From NCBI RefSeq assembly GCF_000718775.1, contig NZ_JOCB01000131.1:1-19567 (forward strand): a DNA stretch of 19,567 nt. The letters are read 5' to 3'. The translations under genes were made by a program, and so were the position numbers. This document shows positions 8,653 through 17,219 of the stretch, one piece after another. How positions within the stretch are numbered: position 1 is the stretch's first letter; every line of letters begins with the position of its first letter. The notes below the pieces were generated by a model. The model did no database searches and was not told the origin of the DNA. It was given only the letters and a program-made list of their open reading frames with translations. Source of the DNA: Streptomyces sp. NRRL S-31. GTDB lineage: Bacteria > Actinomycetota > Actinomycetes > Streptomycetales > Streptomycetaceae.

Positions 8653-9625
8653 ACAGCCGTACCGGCCCGAGCGCGCCATCGCCGGCACCGGCATGGGCGG
8701 CGCGATGGACCTGGGCGCGAGCGAGGCCGCCACGCTGGAGGGGGCGCCGGGCGGACCGGAGGGCGGCGGGCCGGCCGGCAAGCCCCGCTCCCTGTGGTCC
8801 GACGCCTGGCGGGACCTGCGCCGCAACCCGGTCTTCCTGCTCTCCGCCCTGGTCATCTGCTTCCTGGTCCTCATCTCCCTGTGGCCCTCGGTGATCGCCT
8901 CCGGCAACCCGCTGACGTGCGACCTGGCCAAGGCCCAGGACGGCCCGGCACCGGGCGCGCCCTTCGGGTACGACGGGCAGGGCTGCAACGTCTACACGCG
9001 CACCGTCTACGGCGCCCGTACGTCCGTCACGGTCGGGCTCTGCGCCACGCTCGGGGTGGCCGTGTTCGGGTCGGTCCTCGGCGGGCTCGCGGGCTACTTC
9101 GGCGGTGTCTGGGACGCCCTGCTCTCCCGCCTGACGGACGTCTTCTTCGCCATCCCGGTCGTCCTCGGCGGTCTCGTCCTGCTCTCCGTGGTGACCTCCC
9201 ACACGGTCTGGCCGGTCATCGGGTTCATGGTGCTGCTCGGCTGGCCGCAGATCTCCCGGATCGCGCGCGGCTCGGTCATCACCGTCAAGCAGAACGACTA
9301 CGTGCAGGCCGCCCGCGCCCTCGGCGCCTCCGACTCCCGCATCATGCTCCGGCACATCGCTCCGAACGCCGTGGCGCCGGTGATCGTGGTCGCGACGATC
9401 GCGCTCGGCACGTTCATCGCGCTGGAGGCGACCCTGTCCTACCTCGGCGTGGGCCTCAAACCGCCCAGCGTCTCCTGGGGCATCGACATCTCCGCCGCCT
9501 CCCCCTACATCCGCAACGCCCCGCACGCCCTGCTCTGGCCGGCGGGCGCCCTGGCCGTCACGGTCCTGGCCTTCATCATGCTCGGCGACGCGGTCCGCGA
9601 CGCCCTCGACCCGAAGCTGAGGTGA
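8645..9625 (+). CDS. Oligopeptide ABC transporter permease, second importer (DppC/OppC type)
   Basis: 326-residue membrane permease. Residues 1-60 are a Gly/Ala/Pro-rich cytoplasmic tail with PKSL-like basic end (KPRSLWSDAWRDLRRNP), then the first helix (about 62-82). The outside loop holds C92 and C114, which could form a disulfide, and GYDGQGCNVYTRTVYGARTS at the usual OppC position. The EAA loop contains QNDYVQAARALGASDSRI, and the protein ends LGDAVRDALDPKLR. The start is ATG at 8645 with GAGGA six bases upstream, overlapping the previous gene by eight bases. The next gene starts four bases after its stop. Confidence 0.93.
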   Translation: MPEQPYRPERAIAGTGMGGAMDLGASEAATLEGAPGGPEGGGPAGKPRSLWSDAWRDLRRNPVFLLSALVICFLVLISLWPSVIASGNPLTCDLAKAQDGPAPGAPFGYDGQGCNVYTRTVYGARTSVTVGLCATLGVAVFGSVLGGLAGYFGGVWDALLSRLTDVFFAIPVVLGGLVLLSVVTSHTVWPVIGFMVLLGWPQISRIARGSVITVKQNDYVQAARALGASDSRIMLRHIAPNAVAPVIVVATIALGTFIALEATLSYLGVGLKPPSVSWGIDISAASPYIRNAPHALLWPAGALAVTVLAFIMLGDAVRDALDPKLR

Positions 9626-9629
9626 CCGC

Positions 9630-10596
9630 GTGCTGCTCGAAGTGCGGGAACTGGGCGTGGAGTTCCGGACCCGGGACGGGGTCGCGCGCGCCGTCGACGG
9701 GGTGAGCCTCGCGGTGGACGCGGGGGAGACGCTGGCCGTGCTCGGCGAGTCCGGGTCGGGCAAGTCGGTCACCGCGCAGGCCGTGATGGGCATCCTCGAC
9801 ACACCGCCCGGCCGGATCACCGGCGGGCGCGTCCTGTTCCGGGGGCGGGACCTGCTGACGCTGAAGGGGGAGGAGCGGCGCAGGGTCCGGGGCGCCGAGA
9901 TGGCGATGGTCTTCCAGGACGCGCTGTCCGCCCTCAACCCGGTGCTCACCGTCGGGGCGCAGCTCGGGGAGATGTTCGTCGTGCACCGGGGCGCGTCCCG
10001 CAAGGACGCGCGGGCCCGGGCCGTCGAGCTGATGGACCGGGTGCGCATCCCGGCGGCGGCGCAGCGGGTGCGGGACTACCCCCACCAGTTCTCCGGCGGC
10101 ATGCGCCAGCGCATCATGATCGCGATGGCGCTGGCCCTGGAACCGGCGCTCGTCATCGCGGACGAGCCGACCACCGCCCTGGACGTCACGGTCCAGGCCC
10201 AGGTCATGGACCTGCTCGCGGAGCTGCGGCGCGCGTACCGCATGGGGCTGGTCCTGATCACCCACGACCTCGGGGTCGTCGCGGACGTCGCCGACCAGAT
10301 CGCGGTGATGTACGCCGGGAGGATCGTGGAGTCCGCGCCCGTGCGCGACCTCTACCGGGCCCCGGCCCACCCCTACACCCGCGGCCTGCTGGAGTCCGTG
10401 CCCCGCCTGGACCGCAAGGGGCGGCAGCTGTACGCCATCAAGGGCTCGCCGCCGAACCTCCTGCGCATCCCGCCCGGCTGCTCCTTCCACCCCCGCTGCC
10501 CGATGGCCAGGGACGTCTGCCGCACCGAGGAACCCCCGCTGTACGAGGTGCCCGGCGGCCGTGCCAGCGCCTGCCACTTCTGGAGGGAGTGCCTGC

Positions 10597-10604
<8 letters not shown>
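9630..10604 (+). CDS. Oligopeptide ABC transporter ATPase, second importer (OppD/DppD type)
   Basis: 324-residue ATPase. Walker A GESGSGKS is at 39-46, the Q-loop in [12 protein letters not shown], signature FSGGMRQR, Walker B LVIADEP and switch histidine in ITHDLG. The C-terminal domain has GCSFHPRC, then VC and ACHF, the four-cysteine pattern also seen in BldKD. The start is GTG at 9630 with GAGGTGA four bases upstream; that ribosome site overlaps the stop of the permease gene. It overlaps the next ATPase gene by eight bases, consistent with one-to-one production of the two motor subunits. Confidence 0.93.
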
Positions 10605-11655
<1,051 letters not shown>

Positions 11656-11765
11656 CATGGCGCACCCCGGCCCGCTTACGGCACCCGCACGGCCGTACGC
11701 AGTTCAGGCTTCCGTGTCCGTATATCGGTACGGCTTCCGTGAAGTTGCCTGTGTGTTAAGGGTGT
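11656..11765. terminator. Convergent intergenic region with imperfect terminator candidates
   Basis: The importer operon and the peptidase gene end facing each other here. GCCGTAC (11692-11698) and GTACGGC (11728-11734) are perfect 7-bp complements, but the loop is 29 bases. A shorter CCGTA/TACGG hairpin could form inside it. GGCTTCCGTG occurs twice as a direct repeat (11707-11716 and 11732-11741). The local AT content is raised compared with the coding flanks. A bidirectional terminator is expected here, but none is strong. Confidence 0.4.
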
Positions 11766-13895
11766 TCACCGCTCGGCCGGCCGGGCGAGCGAACGCCGGA
11801 GGAAGTCGAGCTGGAGCAGGAGGAGGTTCTCCGCGACCGTCTCCTGCGGGGTCATGTGGGTCACCCCGGACAGCGGCAGCACCTCGTGCGGCCGGCCGGC
11901 GGCCAGCAGCGCGGAGGACAGGCGCAGGGAGTGGGCGACGACCACGTTGTCGTCGGCCAGCCCGTGGACGACCATCATCGGGCGGTGCGGCTCGGCCGGG
12001 TCGACCAGGCCCGCGTCGTCGATCACCGAGTTGCGGCGGTACACCTCCGGCTGCTCGCCCGGGTCGCCGAGGTAGCGCTCCTGGTAGTGGGTGTCGTACA
12101 GCCGCAGGTCGGTGACGGGCGCGCCGACCACGGCCGCGTGGAAGACGTCCGGGCGGCGCAGCACCGCGAGGGCGGCCAGGTAGCCGCCGAAGGACCAGCC
12201 GCGGATCGCCACCCGGTCCAGGTCCAGCGGGTACCGCTCGGCGAGCGCGTGCAGCGCGTCGACCTGGTCCTGGAGCACCACGGCCGCCACGTCGTCCTTG
12301 ATCGACTTCTCCCAGGCCGGCGAGTGGCCCGGGGTGCCCCGGCCGTCGGCGACGATCACCGCGAAGCCCTGGTCGGCGAACCACTGGGAGGTGAGGTGGG
12401 CGTTGTGCGCGGCGACCACCCGCTGGCCGTGCGGGCCGCCGTAGGGGTCCAGGAGTACCGGCAGGGGAGTGTCACCGTGGTAGTCCTGTGGCATAAGCAC
12501 GGCGCACGGAATTCGGCGTGCGCCCCCCTCGGTGAGGGTCAGCCGCGGGGACATACCGGGATCTTCGGCGTACGACCGGACAGTCGCCACCGGCTTCCCG
12601 TTCCGCAGTACCTCGGCCCGGGTGCCCGGCCGGTCCGGGGTCGCGGACAGCAGGACGGTGACGCCCCCGCCCCGCACCGCGGAGTGCACGCCGGGCTCCG
12701 ACGACAGCCGTTCCAGCCCCAGTTCGTTCACCCGGTACACATGGACTTCGCCAATTTCCGGTGCCGGGGCCCCCGGACCGGAAGAGGCGGAAACCAGTAC
12801 GTCGTCCGCGCCCACGTCCAGAACCGCACGAATGTGCAACTGTCCGCTGGTCAGCAGGCGTTCGCCGACCGCCAGCACCCGCGCGCCACCCTCGTCCGCG
12901 ATCCGCACGAGCTGCCCGGAAGGGCTCCAGCAGGGCGCACCGGCGAAAAGTTCGAGCCAACTTGGATCCTCGTCGGCGTGCACCATCCGCGTGGCCCCCG
13001 TCTTCGGGTCCACCGCCAGGAACAACTGGCTGCGCTGGTCCCGCGCCTGCACCAGCAGCAACGGCGCACCCGCCGCTGACCAGTGCACACGCGCCAGGTA
13101 CGGGTACCGGGACCGGTCCCACGCGACTTCCGTGCGCCCCCCGTCCAGGCCGAGGACGAACAGGCGGACGTCCGCGTTCGGGGTGCCCGCCGCGGGGTAC
13201 CCGACGTTGGTTGGCTCACGCTCGGGGCGGGCCGGGTCGGAGATCCACCACCGCTTCACCGGCGTGTCGTCCACGCGCGCCACGAGCAGCCGGTCGGAGT
13301 CCGGCGCCCACCAGAATCCCCGCGAACGGGACATCTCCTCGGCCGCGACGAACTCCGCGAGCCCGTAGGAGACCCCCGCCGACTCCGGCTCGGCCAGCGC
13401 CCGGTCGCCGTCCCCCTCGGCGCCCACCACCCGCAGCGCGCCCTGGGCGACGTACGCGACGTGCCGCCCGTCGGGGGAGGGACGCGGGTCGATCACCGGT
13501 CCCGGGACGGTGAGTTCACGCGCCGTGCCGGCCCGCAGCTCCGCCGTGAAAAGCCGCCCTGACAAGGCGAAAGACGCCAGCTCCAGGGCCCCGTCGGTGG
13601 CGTAGCCGACGATGCCGGCACCGCCCTCGCGGCTGCGCTCGCGGCGCGCCCGCTCGGCGGCCGACAGCTCTTCGGAGGCGCCCTGGAGGAGGGTGCCGGG
13701 GTCGGCCGCCAGGCGCTCGGTGCCCTCCGGAAGGTCCAGCACCCACAGGGAGTTGGCCCGGTCGGTGCCGGAGCCGGAACGCAGGAACGCGACACGCGAC
13801 CCGTCGGGTGCCACGGTGAACGCACGCGGCGCGCCGAGCGTGAACCGCTGGGTCCGGGCGTGCCGGCGGGGGAAGGAGTCAGCCTCGTTCGTCAT
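11766..13895 (-). CDS. S9 family peptidase, dipeptidyl-peptidase IV-like
   Basis: 709-residue serine exopeptidase with a beta-propeller N-terminal domain and a C-terminal alpha/beta-hydrolase domain. The catalytic triad reads as Ser568 in GWSFGGY, Asp648 in HGLADDNV and His680 in SGVTHMT. The propeller domain contains AEFVAAEEMSRSRGFWW; its Glu186-Glu187 pair matches the double glutamate that anchors the free N terminus of substrates in DPP IV. No signal peptide is seen, so the enzyme is probably cytoplasmic, where it would trim imported peptides. The frame is open to 14075, but ATG at 13895 gives the usual start. It has no clear ribosome site, and a TATGGT hexamer lies six bases before it, suggesting a leaderless message. 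Proline specificity is inferred from the family. Confidence 0.9.
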   Translation of the reverse strand: MTNEADSFPRRHARTQRFTLGAPRAFTVAPDGSRVAFLRSGSGTDRANSLWVLDLPEGTERLAADPGTLLQGASEELSAAERARRERSREGGAGIVGYATDGALELASFALSGRLFTAELRAGTARELTVPGPVIDPRPSPDGRHVAYVAQGALRVVGAEGDGDRALAEPESAGVSYGLAEFVAAEEMSRSRGFWWAPDSDRLLVARVDDTPVKRWWISDPARPEREPTNVGYPAAGTPNADVRLFVLGLDGGRTEVAWDRSRYPYLARVHWSAAGAPLLLVQARDQRSQLFLAVDPKTGATRMVHADEDPSWLELFAGAPCWSPSGQLVRIADEGGARVLAVGERLLTSGQLHIRAVLDVGADDVLVSASSGPGAPAPEIGEVHVYRVNELGLERLSSEPGVHSAVRGGGVTVLLSATPDRPGTRAEVLRNGKPVATVRSYAEDPGMSPRLTLTEGGARRIPCAVLMPQDYHGDTPLPVLLDPYGGPHGQRVVAAHNAHLTSQWFADQGFAVIVADGRGTPGHSPAWEKSIKDDVAAVVLQDQVDALHALAERYPLDLDRVAIRGWSFGGYLAALAVLRRPDVFHAAVVGAPVTDLRLYDTHYQERYLGDPGEQPEVYRRNSVIDDAGLVDPAEPHRPMMVVHGLADDNVVVAHSLRLSSALLAAGRPHEVLPLSGVTHMTPQETVAENLLLLQLDFLRRSLARPAER

Positions 13896-13901
13896 ACCCC
13901 G

Positions 13902-13907
13902 ACCATA
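13902..13907 (-). promoter_or_regulatory. Candidate -10 element for a leaderless peptidase transcript
   Basis: Read on the minus strand this is TATGGT followed by six bases and then the ATG of the S9 peptidase. That spacing would place the transcription start at or next to the start codon. No matching -35 hexamer is obvious 17-18 bases upstream. The absence of a ribosome binding site supports the idea. Confidence 0.4.
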
Positions 13908-14068
13908 TTGGCCGTGCGCCCCCTTGTGCGGCTGTGCGCCGCGCGATGCGCGAGCACTGATAGTTATGATCACTACCGCTGTGTGGGTATGAACGTGCTG
14001 ACGTACGCATGGACTTGCTCGACTGGTCTGGAACCCGTGTCCCCTGGGATCTTTGGAGGTGAGCCGCC

Positions 14069-14263
14069 GTGGCACTCTCGATTTCGGCGGTTGTGCTGCT
14101 GGCGATCATCGTCTTCCTGTTGATCAAGAAGTCGGGGCTGAAGGGCGGTCATGCCGCCATCTGCATGCTCCTCGGCTTCTACCTCGCCTCCTCAACGGTC
14201 GCGCCCACGATCAGCGACCTGACGACCAACGTCGCGAGCATGATCGGCAGCATCAAGTTCTGA
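14069..14263 (+). CDS. Small two-helix membrane protein, 64 residues
   Basis: GTG start at 14069 with an excellent GGAGGTGA six bases upstream, so it is very likely a real gene despite its size. Helix 1 spans about residues 3-19 (SISAVVLLAIIVFLLI). A basic turn KKSGLKGG follows, then helix 2 at about 28-45 (HAAICMLLGFYLASSTVA). The tail TISDLTTNVASMIGSIKF is amphipathic and may lie on the membrane. The basic turn suggests both ends face outside. It is a single-gene unit: a strong terminator follows directly, and the gene before it runs the other way. I do not recognise the family and assign no function. Similar small proteins occur at this position in other Streptomyces as far as I recall. 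Confidence 0.85.
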   Translation: MALSISAVVLLAIIVFLLIKKSGLKGGHAAICMLLGFYLASSTVAPTISDLTTNVASMIGSIKF

Positions 14264-14270
14264 CGTCCGA

Positions 14271-14301
14271 GGGGGCGACGGCCCGGTCGGCCGTCGCCCC
14301 T
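14271..14301. terminator. Bidirectional rho-independent-like hairpin
   Basis: GGGGCGACGGC (14272-14282) and GCCGTCGCCCC (14290-14300) form a perfect 11-bp stem with a seven-base loop, eight bases after the small membrane protein stop. The plus-strand continuation is TTCGTGT, only weakly T-rich, as is usual in Streptomyces. The DUF397 gene on the other strand ends at 14307, so the same hairpin can serve both converging units. Confidence 0.85.
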
Positions 14302-14306
14302 TCGTG

Positions 14307-14516
14307 TCAGCCCTCGGACGCGTACGCCAGGAACCGGCTCCAGGTACCCGGCGCCAGCGCGAGCCGGGGGCCTTCGGCATGCTTGGAGTCACGGACGTGG
14401 ATGGCGCGGGGGGTTATGGCGACCTCTACGCAGTCGTTCGGGTCGCTGCTGTCGCTGTAGCTGCTCTTGAACCACGCCAGGCCGGGGGCGCCCCCGGTGG
14501 AAGCCTTGCGCATCAT
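14307..14516 (-). CDS. DUF397 domain protein, partner of the upstream XRE regulator
   Basis: 69-residue protein that is essentially one DUF397 domain: WFKSSYSDSSDPNDCVEVA, then a strand ending in VRDSK and a short tail. DUF397 proteins in Streptomyces are usually encoded next to an XRE/DUF5753 regulator and affect differentiation and antibiotic production; the WhiJ-linked proteins are the named example. The ATG at 14516 overlaps the regulator stop (ATGA). A second in-frame ATG at 14513 has better spacing from GGGAGGG and may be the real start, making 68 residues. It should be translationally coupled to the XRE gene. It is the last gene of its unit and ends at the shared hairpin. Confidence 0.9.
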   Translation of the reverse strand: MMRKASTGGAPGLAWFKSSYSDSSDPNDCVEVAITPRAIHVRDSKHAEGPRLALAPGTWSRFLAYASEG

Positions 14517-15370
14517 GTCCCTCCCAGCAGTTGACCGATGAAGGCCGCGGACTCCTTCGGGTTCAGGGCCTCAGCCCGAATGCTGCCATAGCGCAGTTCG
14601 ACGATCCGCAGTTGCTTCGGGTCGGAGACGGGGCGGCCCCCGTACCCGTCGTCCATGCGGGCGACGGCCGTGCCGTCCTCGAACTTCAGCACCTGGATGC
14701 GCCCTCCCATGCCGGGATGGTCCCAGCGGTCCGTCGGCATCACCTGGATCTGCACGTTCGGCAACTGAGCGATGTCCAGCAGGTGTCGGAGCTGCCGTCG
14801 CAACACCGGCGTACCGCCGATCGGCCGCCTCAACGTGACTTCCTCCAGCACGAAGCTGAGTTCGGGTGCGGGTGAGCGCTCGAAGATCTTCTTCCGGGCC
14901 AGGCGTCCGGCCACGGCCTCCTTCAGCCGGTCCGGTGGAAGCTTGGGGCGTTGCGAGCCCATCAGGGCCTCCATGAACTCCTCCGTCTGCAACAGCCCGT
15001 GTACGTGGTGGTTGCCGTACGAGAGCAGTTCGACGGCTTTCGCCTCCAGCGCCGCCAGGTCACGCGCCTTCCTCGGGTACCGGACCTTCTCCACGTCGTG
15101 CTTCATCGCCGCGAGCAGACCGCCCGCGCCCAGCACGTCGTCCGCCTTGTCGAGGAACTCCGGCCGAGGAATCCGCTGACCGCTCTCAATCTTGTAAATC
15201 ATGTCCTCGCTGTAGCCGGTCGCCTTCGCGAAGTCGGCGGCCCGCATCCCCACCGCCTCCCGGCGCAGCTTCAGTTGCCTGCCGACGGTCGTGATGACCG
15301 CGACTCCCCACTCGTCGTCCGGGTCCACTTCCCAGCCCGGCTCGCTCACCGCATCGGCGTCCACGGACAT
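14513..15370 (-). CDS. XRE-family helix-turn-helix regulator with DUF5753 domain (WhiJ-like)
   Basis: 285-residue DNA-binding protein. Residues about 27-82 form an XRE helix-turn-helix (VGRQLKLRREAVGMRAADFA, then SEDMIYKIESGQRIPRP). The remainder is the DUF5753 region typical of this actinobacterial family, with SFVLEEVTLRRPIGGT and VQIQVMPTDRWDHPGM as recognisable stretches. The start is ATG at 15370 with GGAGGGG five bases upstream. It overlaps the DUF397 gene by four bases, the standard pairing for WhiJ-like systems. Its own promoter region contains a CACTGAGTG palindrome that could be its operator. Many paralogues exist per Streptomyces genome, so the specific target is unknown. Confidence 0.92.
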   Translation of the reverse strand: MSVDADAVSEPGWEVDPDDEWGVAVITTVGRQLKLRREAVGMRAADFAKATGYSEDMIYKIESGQRIPRPEFLDKADDVLGAGGLLAAMKHDVEKVRYPRKARDLAALEAKAVELLSYGNHHVHGLLQTEEFMEALMGSQRPKLPPDRLKEAVAGRLARKKIFERSPAPELSFVLEEVTLRRPIGGTPVLRRQLRHLLDIAQLPNVQIQVMPTDRWDHPGMGGRIQVLKFEDGTAVARMDDGYGGRPVSDPKQLRIVELRYGSIRAEALNPKESAAFIGQLLGGT

Positions 15371-15738
15371 CCGCGCCCCTCCGTCGTACCAGTGGCCTTC
15401 ATCAGGTCTTCATCACGGTAGGTGCCGATGGCAACACTGAGTGACACGATTCGGGAAATCGCTCCGGTCCCGTCCACCGGGACCCGGCGCCCCGGGTTCC
15501 GGTGCTCCCGGCCGCTGAAGAGCCAAGAACGGGCAGGGAAAAGAACCTCACCGAGCCCCACCCCTCCCGCCCGGCGCGCAGGCTCACTCGGGTGGGTGAA
15601 TATGCCCGGCTCGACTGGATTTCGCGTCCCCGGGTGGCCCTACGCTCAGCCGAGACGACAGCGGACATGCGACGGCCCCCGCCGGGACTGCCATCCCAGT
15701 GCGAGGGCCTGACCACCGAGGAAGAAGACCCCTTCCTG
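15371..15738. promoter_or_regulatory. Divergent intergenic region: XRE promoter and structured leader of the winged-helix gene
   Basis: 368 bases with no convincing gene. On the minus strand, TACCGT (15420-15415) is a -10 candidate for the XRE gene, and the palindrome CACTGAGTG (15435-15443) falls where its -35 would be. On the plus strand, TACGCT (15641-15646) is a weak -10 candidate for the downstream gene, which would give a leader of about 85 bases. That leader contains two hairpins. The outer one pairs GGCCCCCGC (15674-15682) with GCGAGGGCC (15701-15709), one mismatch, plus an inner GGGA/TCCC stem. The second pairs AGGAAG (15719-15724) with CTTCCT (15732-15737) immediately before the start codon. 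Confidence 0.5.
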
Positions 15739-16626
15739 ATGGATACCCAGAACCCTAGCGTGCCCCCGCGCGCCCCGGCCCGTGTTGCGGGCAACAAGCA
15801 CCCGAACCGGCGTCCCCGGTCCGGCGGGCTCATCCACGACAACGCCCGCCACAGCAACCGCTTCACGGTGATCGGCAACCACCTCACCCAGCACCCCGAC
15901 CTCACCCTGCTCGCGATCGGTCTGGCCTGCCACATCCAGTCGCTGCCGTCCGGCGCCCGCATCGACATCAAGAGCCTCACCGCCCGCTTCCCCGAGGGCG
16001 CGACCCGGATCGCGGGCGCCCTGCGCGAGCTGGAGGCCCACGGCTATCTGCGCCGGGAACGGCAGCGCGTCCCCGACGGCCGGATCGTCACCCGGACGAT
16101 CTCCTGCAACCAGCCGGGCGTCCGGCGCCGCCCCGACAGGTCCGGCTGCCCGGCCCGGCCGGAACGCCCGGCGACGGCCCCGGCCGAGCGGCCGTCCCGC
16201 GTGGGACGCGCACCGCTCCCCGAGGTCCCCCGGCCGGCCGTCACCGCGCCCGCCCTCCTCCAGACGGCCGGCGAACTCCTCGCGGACCTGCGCCGCCACG
16301 ACGGGCGTCTGCTGCTCTCGGCGGCGGACACGGCGCACCTGGCACCCGGGGTCGCGGCCTGGCTGGAGCGTGACGTCGGTCCCGCGCTCGTCCGGCGGGC
16401 GCTGACCGCCGGCCTGCCGCCCGAGGGGCTGCGCAGGCCCGCCGCCCTGCTCGCCCACCGCCTCACCGCCCAGCTCCCGCCCCCGCCGCCGTTCCGCGCC
16501 CCGGCGGCCCCGGCGCCCGTACGGCACCCGCTCCAGACGTGCGACGGCTGCGACCGGGCCTTCCGCGCCCCCGAACCGGGCCGCTGCCACGACTGCCGAA
16601 CCGGCCCAGGGGGCCGCCCGGCATGA
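15739..16626 (+). CDS. Winged-helix DNA-binding protein with C-terminal zinc ribbon
   Basis: 295 residues from ATG at 15739. After a basic, Pro/Arg-rich N terminus comes NARHSNRFTVIGNHLTQHPD and a winged-helix-like region: LTLLAIGLACHIQSLP, DIKSLTARFPEG as the candidate recognition part, and ELEAHGYLRRERQR then the GRIVTRTI hairpin as the wing. A Pro/Arg-rich linker leads to a second conserved block with LRRHDGRLLLSAADTAHLAP. The end has CDGCDRAF and CHDC, a likely zinc ribbon. The start is uncertain: the ATG lacks a well-spaced ribosome site, and in-frame ATG at 15667 would add 24 residues. It overlaps the Uma2 gene by four bases (ATGA). This family recurs in Streptomyces without a known function; a role as a regulator is inferred. 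Confidence 0.8.
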   Translation: MDTQNPSVPPRAPARVAGNKHPNRRPRSGGLIHDNARHSNRFTVIGNHLTQHPDLTLLAIGLACHIQSLPSGARIDIKSLTARFPEGATRIAGALRELEAHGYLRRERQRVPDGRIVTRTISCNQPGVRRRPDRSGCPARPERPATAPAERPSRVGRAPLPEVPRPAVTAPALLQTAGELLADLRRHDGRLLLSAADTAHLAPGVAAWLERDVGPALVRRALTAGLPPEGLRRPAALLAHRLTAQLPPPPPFRAPAAPAPVRHPLQTCDGCDRAFRAPEPGRCHDCRTGPGGRPA

Positions 16627-17210
16627 AGGCGACGGTCTACCGGGCCGTACGCGACTTCCTGCGGTCCATGGACGACACGCTGCCCGGCAGGTTCGAGATC
16701 ACCAGGGACGGCATCGTCCACGACCTGACGGCGCCGAACGGACCGCACGAGCTGACCACGGCGCACATCCGCAAGCGGCTCGAAGGAGTCGTGCCGGAGG
16801 GGATCACGGCCCACACCGGCACCCCCGACGTGGAGGACGTGCCCGAGGGCATCATGCGGCACCCGGACGTGCTGGTGATCGCCTGGACCGACCTGGACGT
16901 CGAGGGCTCCGTCGACCCCCGTGCGGCCATCGCCGCCGTCGAGATCGTCTCCCGGTCCAACCCGGACAACGACTGGGTGGGCAAGCTCCGGGACTACCCC
17001 CTGATGGGCGTCCCCGTCTACGCGGTCTTCGACCCTCGTACCGGCACCGGTGCCGTCTTCTCGGACATCCACCCCACCCCCGGCGGTCCCCGCTACGCCA
17101 CCCGCAAGGACTTCGTCTACGGCGAGGACGTCACCATCGCCGACTGGACGATCCCGACCGGGGGACTGCCGCGCTACCAGGGCGAGAACGCGGGGGCGGC
17201 CACCTCGTAG
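16623..17210 (+). CDS. Uma2 family protein (DUF820, PD-(D/E)XK nuclease-like fold)
   Basis: 195-residue protein of the Uma2/DUF820 family, which has the restriction-endonuclease fold. Core residues visible: Asp82 in HPDVLVI, Glu107 in VEIVSRSN, Lys121 in WVGKLRDYPLMGVPVY. These match the D, E and K positions expected for the fold, so the active site looks intact. The segment PVYAVFDPRTG is the usual following strand. The start ATG overlaps the stop of the winged-helix gene, so the two are co-translated. The frame is open from 16539, but only 16623 gives the family N terminus. Nuclease activity is inferred from the fold; the biological role of these abundant proteins is unknown. Confidence 0.88.
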   Translation: MKATVYRAVRDFLRSMDDTLPGRFEITRDGIVHDLTAPNGPHELTTAHIRKRLEGVVPEGITAHTGTPDVEDVPEGIMRHPDVLVIAWTDLDVEGSVDPRAAIAAVEIVSRSNPDNDWVGKLRDYPLMGVPVYAVFDPRTGTGAVFSDIHPTPGGPRYATRKDFVYGEDVTIADWTIPTGGLPRYQGENAGAATS

Positions 17211-17213
17211 GGT
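17208..17213 (+). promoter_or_regulatory. Candidate -10 element for a leaderless mshB transcript
   Basis: TAGGGT, a good match to the Streptomyces -10 form, ends six bases before the mshB ATG. It shares its first three bases with the stop codon of the Uma2 gene. This spacing would start the message at or near the A of ATG. There is no clear -35, and read-through from the upstream gene is also possible because the gap is only nine bases. Confidence 0.45.
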
Positions 17214-17219
17214 GGTCCC

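Noticed and set aside
5893..8988. Open frame of over 1000 codons on the minus strand
   Set aside because: It lies opposite three clear plus-strand importer genes; it is rich in Val/Gly/Asp/Arg as expected from the antisense of GC-rich codons, and has no recognisable domain.
15422..15712. Small open frame in the XRE/winged-helix intergenic region
   Set aside because: No ribosome site, GTG start inside a promoter, and no recognisable protein features.
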